Assembly: GCA_963556495.2 (NCBI GenBank)
Contig: OY747713.1
Location: forward strand, 5,020,321 to 5,084,320
Direction: 5' to 3'
From: Valencia hispanica
Lineage: Eukaryota > Chordata > Actinopteri > Cyprinodontiformes > Valenciidae
Length of the DNA: 64,000 nucleotides
The notes beneath the pieces are model-generated. The model ran no database searches. It was not told the origin of the DNA and worked only from the letters and a program-made list of their open reading frames with translations. The first letter of the stretch is position 1; each line of letters starts with the position of its first letter. Positions 59,100-64,000 of this stretch are shown one piece after another. The translations under genes were made by a program, and so were the position numbers.

Positions 59100-60110
59100 T
59101 GGTTTTGGGTAAATAATGTGTAAGAAATGAAATATGATGGTGGAAAAATGAAATGAAACCCCAGAGGAATTGTTCCGGACTGAACCGGGATTATTCCCCT
59201 ATTTATCTTTGTTAAAGTGAGTGATTTCTGCGTGAGGAAATCTTTTTTTGTTGTTGTTGGGGAACATGGAAAGTTGGCCCGAGGGGGGTCAAATGACACC
59301 CGAGCCACACCCGGAGAGAGCACGGCTTTAATGGGAGACGGCTTTTCACACCGGCCCATCTGCACGCATAAGAAAAAACAGGCTCCAGCTCCAAGAGCCA
59401 ACATGAGAAGGCTATTATGTTGGCGAGAGGCCGGAGGGAAGAGTTTGCCTGAGTCTGCGTTCATGTTTTTCTGCTAAAGATGGATCGATGAGGACATTTT
59501 CCATGTCGTGTTGCTCTGCACTGCAGCCCAACAGCATGTTTGTGGAATAAGGAGGCCCCTTGTCTGTGTTTCTCTCTGTCTTCCCTCTGGCCGGTCAGAT
59601 GATGTCTGTCTGTCGCTGCCGCTCTAGTCTTTTACTCAAAGCTGTCCTGCATGTGCAGATAGGCAAGAAAGATGCTACAAATGGATGGAGGAAACACACA
59701 AGAGAGGGTTTTTTTTTAAAGAAGGATAAGAAAACAGAGCTTGACAACTTCTACTTATTGAGAATAAGTGGAGAGGGGGGGGGGAGAGAAAGGAAGAGCG
59801 AGGCAGGGGCTGAATGGGTCCTTTGTGATCAAAAGGCTTGTTTATTTTCTTGGCGCTTGAACTCGTCAGGAGCCACATTGGGCCTGTCGGCTCTGTTTAA
59901 CACGCGTCCTTATTGCCTGCCCGACATCCCAGCAGCCAGACGTGAGCTGGGTCAGCTCAGAACCAAAACAAGCAAACGATGGAGGATGGAAAAAGGGAGC
60001 TCAGAACATCGGAACTACTTAAAGCGCAGGCGGTTAAACAAGTGGAGCAGCGCAGTGGAGGCCCCTGAAGAACATTCAGCTCGAAATGAGTTTTTATTTT
60101 CTCTGTAGGT
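59100..60110. other. Unique intergenic DNA, no gene called
   Basis: A 182-codon plus-strand frame (59560-60108) has no recognisable domain, mixed composition and no splice context. A palindromic pair of TCF/LEF-like sites, CCTTTGTGATCAAAAGG, is at 59820-59836. Confidence 0.4.
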
Positions 60111-60159
60111 AAATGCTGCGTTAATGTATACCGAAATGCATTTCCTTCAAATGTTTTCA

Positions 60160-60445
60160 TAGAACGTTTGTCAGCGGGTTTTATTGGGATTTTACATGAC
60201 GAACCAACACAAAGTGAAAGGAAAAATATCACACGGTTTTCAAAACTTGCCACCCATGTAACAAAGTGTGAAAAGTGTGGCGTGCGTCTATATTCAGCAA
60301 TATTTCCTAGAACCACGTTTCACTCCAGTTAAAGCTGCAGGACGTTTGGGGTATAACTATTTGTAGAGGCTCAGTCAGACTGGATGGAGAGGATCTGTGA
60401 ACATCAGTTTTCAAGTCCTGCAACGAATTCTCCTCCGAGTTTAGA
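60160..60445 (-). mobile_element. Tc1-like transposon 3' region
   Basis: TTATTGGGATTTTACATGAC, CCAACACAAAGTGAAAGG and GTGTGGCGTGCGTCTATATT are the fish Tc1 terminal and C-terminal modules. It ends in degraded transposase sequence (GATGGAGAGGATCTGTGAAC). Confidence 0.85.
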
Positions 60446-60639
60446 TCTGGAGATCGACATTTCTGGATTGTCCGGTATCTAGCACTATCTTCCCTGTCCC
60501 TGCTTAATAAAACAACACAACACACACGTGCCGTAGAACACGTTAAGTAGGTCTAAGCTTTGGGAAATTCAGTGGATTTTGTGGGATTTCAGGTTCCAGA
60601 TCAGGGGTGTCCAAAGTACGGAATGACCTTGACATCTAG

Positions 60640-61070
60640 AATGTGTCATGTTTACGTGAGTGAGAAGACCCAAATGCAGAGAAATAAGGAACTCAATTTT
60701 AACTAAACAAAGAACAAAACACACTTACAAAATCTCAGGGTAACCAGGGAACAAGGAGACCAGGAAACCGACAGGGAACATAGACGAGGGAAGACTGACA
60801 ACGAACCAGCAAGTTGTGACCGAGCGAGAACTGAATATATACTGAGGAGGGAAATGAGGAAGTGACAGAGGAGACCAAGAACTAATTAGTGAAGACAGAT
60901 GCAGGTTAGGACAATTAGTTGAACTGGGAGAGGAGCAGAGTGGCAGGGAGACAACAAGAAAGGCAAGGGAAACAGAAAAACTAGAAACTAACTAAAGATA
61001 TGACTAAGGAGGAATCTAAAAGGGAAACTTAAGGAAACCCTGGAGGACAGAAGGAAGAAATAAATTAGTA
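60640..61070. repeat. Purine-rich interspersed repeat, unclassified
   Basis: A/G-rich sequence (GAACATAGACGAGGGAAGAC, TGAGGAAGTGACAGAGGAGA) of a kind common in fish repeats. Class and ends unknown. Confidence 0.35.
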
Positions 61071-62133
61071 AACTATCTATGCTTGGTTTTCCATTTCAAG
61101 TCGTGATGCAGGAACAAAGATCAGGCGATTTTGCTTGTCTCATTAAAACATTGTGCTTAGTTTATTGTTCAATTTATTGTACAAAAATCTTAAACAAACA
61201 AAAAAATAAAATAAACAAAAAGCTTGTGGTACCCCGAGTACTTTCATCTTTACGTTCTTTGGCCCATTTTGGCTAACGGACGTGTCATCTTCGGTTTTCA
61301 TGTTGGACTTTTTTCTTTGTCAGATCAAGAAAAAAATGAAATGGGGTTATTACAGAGCCATAGGATCCTAAAATATCGATTTATTTATGCTGCCTCTTTT
61401 CTCACTTTCTGCCGCAGCTAGCTGCGCCGCAGAAACAAGATGTTTGTTTAGGATAGAGCGGTTCCGTTAAAATTTGAAGAAACTAAATAGGAATAATTAG
61501 CTTGCTGTGATATGTGTATTAAAATGTACAACACAGTTGTACGCAGGCAGTCACATTCGGGACACAAACTCCCTCTGTTCCTGCCTCCCCCTCTCTGTCA
61601 CCATCTCCCTCCTTCCCTCCCTCACCCCTCCAGCTGGTATTCATACATATACATAATGGGATTAACACGCCACTGTGTCGGGTGGGGAGAGAGAGAGTAC
61701 AAAAAAACAGAAAAGGGAGGAAAGATGACGAGGCTATGGAAGAAACAGGGAAAGGAGAGACAGAGAAGGGTGGAGAACTAGGGAAGGCCACGAGGGGGGA
61801 GGAGAGAGCGAGGTCCAGAAAAGGAAAACAAACGTATGGTGGAAAGAAAAATCTCTTTCCATCAGCGTGTTATTAGGTCATGGGAGGCCACCGGGGGACT
61901 TTTCAGACTCATTTGGATTTCAGGAAAAACTACGCCTGACATTCGTTTTCTCTAAATACAGTCAAATCAGCAGGAGTCTGAATGAAGAGAAACTGTTATC
62001 AAGACATATTAGTCTCACAATAATCAGTAAAAAAACACTTCAGTAATTTCAGTAAAAGTATACGTACTTTGCTCTGGTAAATTCATCCTATTTTTATTTA
62101 TTTTCTTATATTTTTTAGCATTTTATTATGCCA

Positions 62134-62555
62134 GTTTATTTATACGGCGCCAATTCAGAACACCTATCGTCTCAAGGCACTTTACATGAAAAGTAATTTT
62201 AATTCAGGCATACATACATTCCGAATTAATCCTTCAGTTCGTCATTTCAATTAGTTTAAAGTCTAAGGAATCCCAACAGATCGTATCGAGTCATTGACTT
62301 GCAGCATTCATTCCTCCTGGACCAACAACAGTAGACAGTCACCTGCGTTGTGTCGTAGACTTCACAGCAATCCCTCATACTGAGCAAGCATGTAGCGACA
62401 GTGGAGAGGAAAAACTCCCCTTTAACAGGAAGAAACCTCCAGCAGAACCAGAACCAGAACCAGAACCGACTGGAGGTTCAAAAAGACAGAGCAGAGACAC
62501 AAAAAGACCAAAATAACTCGTGTAAGAGTACTTTCTATATTAAAGAAAGTAATTA
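62134..62555 (-). mobile_element. Interspersed repeat (as 8729-9430), reverse
   Basis: TTATTTATACGGCGCCAATT starts the reversed tail, followed by GTAGCGACAGTGGAGAGGAA and AACAGGAAGAAACCTCCAGC. A short AACCAG tandem lies near 62440-62466. Confidence 0.85.
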
Positions 62556-62635
62556 CTAACTATCAAACCTCAGATAAAACTGAAGTGCCTCAACATATAA
62601 ACAAAAAATAATGAACAGCTTTTTCACTTGAAAAA

Positions 62636-62782
62636 AATGAAAAGCTATGTTTTTCTGAATTAACAAGATAATTTAAGAAAAAAATAAAAATAAAAAGCTC
62701 TGTCTTTCTGAGTTAACAAGATAATTTAAGAAAAAATAAATAAATAAAAAGCTCTGTCTTTCTGAGTTAACGAGATAAACTT
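62636..62782. repeat. Tandem repeat, about 57-bp unit, 2.6 copies
   Basis: AAGCTCTGTCTTTCTGAGTT followed by AACAAGATAATTTAAGAAAA recurs nearly exactly, with a first diverged copy (AAGCTATGTTTTTCTGAATT). Confidence 0.85.
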
Positions 62783-62944
62783 TAGGGGGCAGAAAATCCA
62801 ATGAGTCTTTATGCCTGAAAAAGCGCAGATTTCTCAGGTGTCTGCGCAAAGTCGACCAACTGATATTAATACATAGTTTAGGGACAAGAGTATTTCCCAG
62901 TTTTTAAATCCCAAAATAAAGTAAAAGTGAATTAAACTCAACAC

Positions 62945-63040
62945 ACGGAACATGCTAGTTCATCACACTGGCGACCTCTCCAGGGTTTACCCCGCCTTTC
63001 GCTGGAGACAGACACCCTGCCAGGATATTTGGTTTAGAAA
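62945..63040 (+). mobile_element. LINE-type 3' tail module leading into GATG array
   Basis: CATCACACTGGCGACCTCTC and CAGGGTTTACCCCGCCTTTC form a common fish repeat module that normally ends GTATAGAAAATGGATGGATG. Here it ends TTAGAAAATGGATGGATGG and passes into the microsatellite. Confidence 0.6.
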
Positions 63041-64000
63041 ATGGATGGATGGATTGGATGGATGGTTAGACGTTGGATGAATGGATGGATGGATGGATGG
63101 ATGGTTGGTTAGTTGGATGGATAGACGATGGATGGATGGATGAATGGATAGACGATGGATGAATGGATGGATGGATGGATGGATGGTTGGTTGGTTGGAT
63201 GGATGGATGGATGGATGGATGGATAGACAATGGATGATGGATGGATGGATGGTTGGTTGGGTGGATAGACGATGGATAGATGATGGATGGATGGATAGAT
63301 GATGGATAGATGGATGGATGGATGGATGGATGGATGGTTGTTGGTTGGATGGATGGATGGATGGATAGACAATGGATAGATGGATGGATGGTTGTTGGTT
63401 GGATGGATGGATGGATAGACGATGGATAGATGGATGGATGGATGGATGGTTGTTGGTTGGATGGATGGATGGTTGGTTGGTTGGATGGATAGACGATGGA
63501 TAGATGGATGGATGGATGGATGGTTGTTGGTTGGATGGATGGATGGATAGACGATGGATAGATGGATAGTTGTTGGTTGGATGGATGGATGGATGGATAG
63601 ACGATGGATGGATGGATGGATAGACGATGGATGGATGGATGGATGGATGGGTAGACGATGGATAGATGGATTGATGGATGGATGGATGGATAGACGATGG
63701 ATGGATGGATGGATAGACGATGGATGGATGGATGGATGGATGGATGGTTGTTGGTTGGATGGATGGACGGATGGATGGATGGATAGACGATGGATGGATG
63801 GATGGATAGACGATGGATGGATGGATGGATAGACGATGGATGGATGGATGGATAGACGATGGATAGATGGATGGTTGTTGGTTGGATGGATGGATGGATG
63901 GATAGACGATGGATGGATGGATGGATAGACGATGGATGGATGGATGGATGGATGGATGGTTGTTGGTTGGATGGATGGATGGATAGACGATGGATGGATG
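63041..64000 (+). repeat. GGAT/GATG array with higher-order units, runs off right edge
   Basis: GGAT units alternate with two interruptions: ATAGACGATGG, at intervals of about 20-50 bp, and GGTTGTTGGTTGGATGG, about every 100 bp in several places. Translations (Trp/Met/Asp/Gly-rich) are artefacts. The end is beyond the window. Confidence 0.93.

Noticed and set aside
59560..60108. 182-codon plus-strand frame
   Set aside because: No recognisable domain, odd mixed composition, no splice context. Taken as chance.
63109..63832. Trp/Met/Asp/Gly and Pro/Ser/Ile/His frames
   Set aside because: They are translations of the GATG array.

Overview
This is vertebrate nuclear DNA, almost certainly from a teleost fish (probably a percomorph). 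The evidence is three spliced exons with canonical GT/AG signals, a CpG-island promoter, and fish-type repeats: L2/Rex1- and Rex3-like LINEs, Tc1 transposons, a tRNA-derived SINE, many short hAT-like elements and GATG microsatellites. There is no operon, phage or CRISPR structure.

The one confidently identified gene is erf, the ETS2 repressor factor, on the minus strand. Its coding start (MKTPAET) is exon 1 at 46571-46592. Exon 2 (12060-12294) carries most of the ETS domain and exon 3 (1258-1370) completes it. The three exons join in frame into 123 codons. Intron 1 is 34,276 bp and intron 2 is 10,689 bp. The large last exon (repressor domain and ERK docking) lies off the left edge. A CpG-rich block at 46560-47480 is the likely promoter; a second at about 16330-16640 could be an internal promoter.

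The introns are mostly mobile-element debris. The main family, called MITE-A here, has 10 copies. It begins TAGGGATGT, ends ACATCCCTA, makes 8-bp target duplications (hAT-like), and its ends are packed with TATCGATA and CGATA motifs. Other elements with similar ends are MITE-B, the foldback FB-C (10204-11382), a BED-finger hAT remnant 93 nt from the exon 2 donor (11409-11966), D (39608-39980), E (35481-35901), F (29300-31259) and G. Many are nested inside one another.

Right of 47.5 kb is presumed upstream intergenic DNA. It holds a decayed THAP-domain transposon piece, a SINE with 16-bp target duplications, LINE fragments, a triple-nested Tc1 > H > I stack (54440-55690), a CpG-rich block with an RFX X-box (about 51.8 kb), AT-rich candidate enhancers, and a long GATG-type array running off the right end (63041-64000).

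No wholly new system is demonstrated. The most interesting possibility is that dispersed hAT-derived arrays of DREF/ZBED-like sites, together with foldback hairpins, have spread through the introns of a developmental repressor gene. Repeat family names come from recognition, not a database search.
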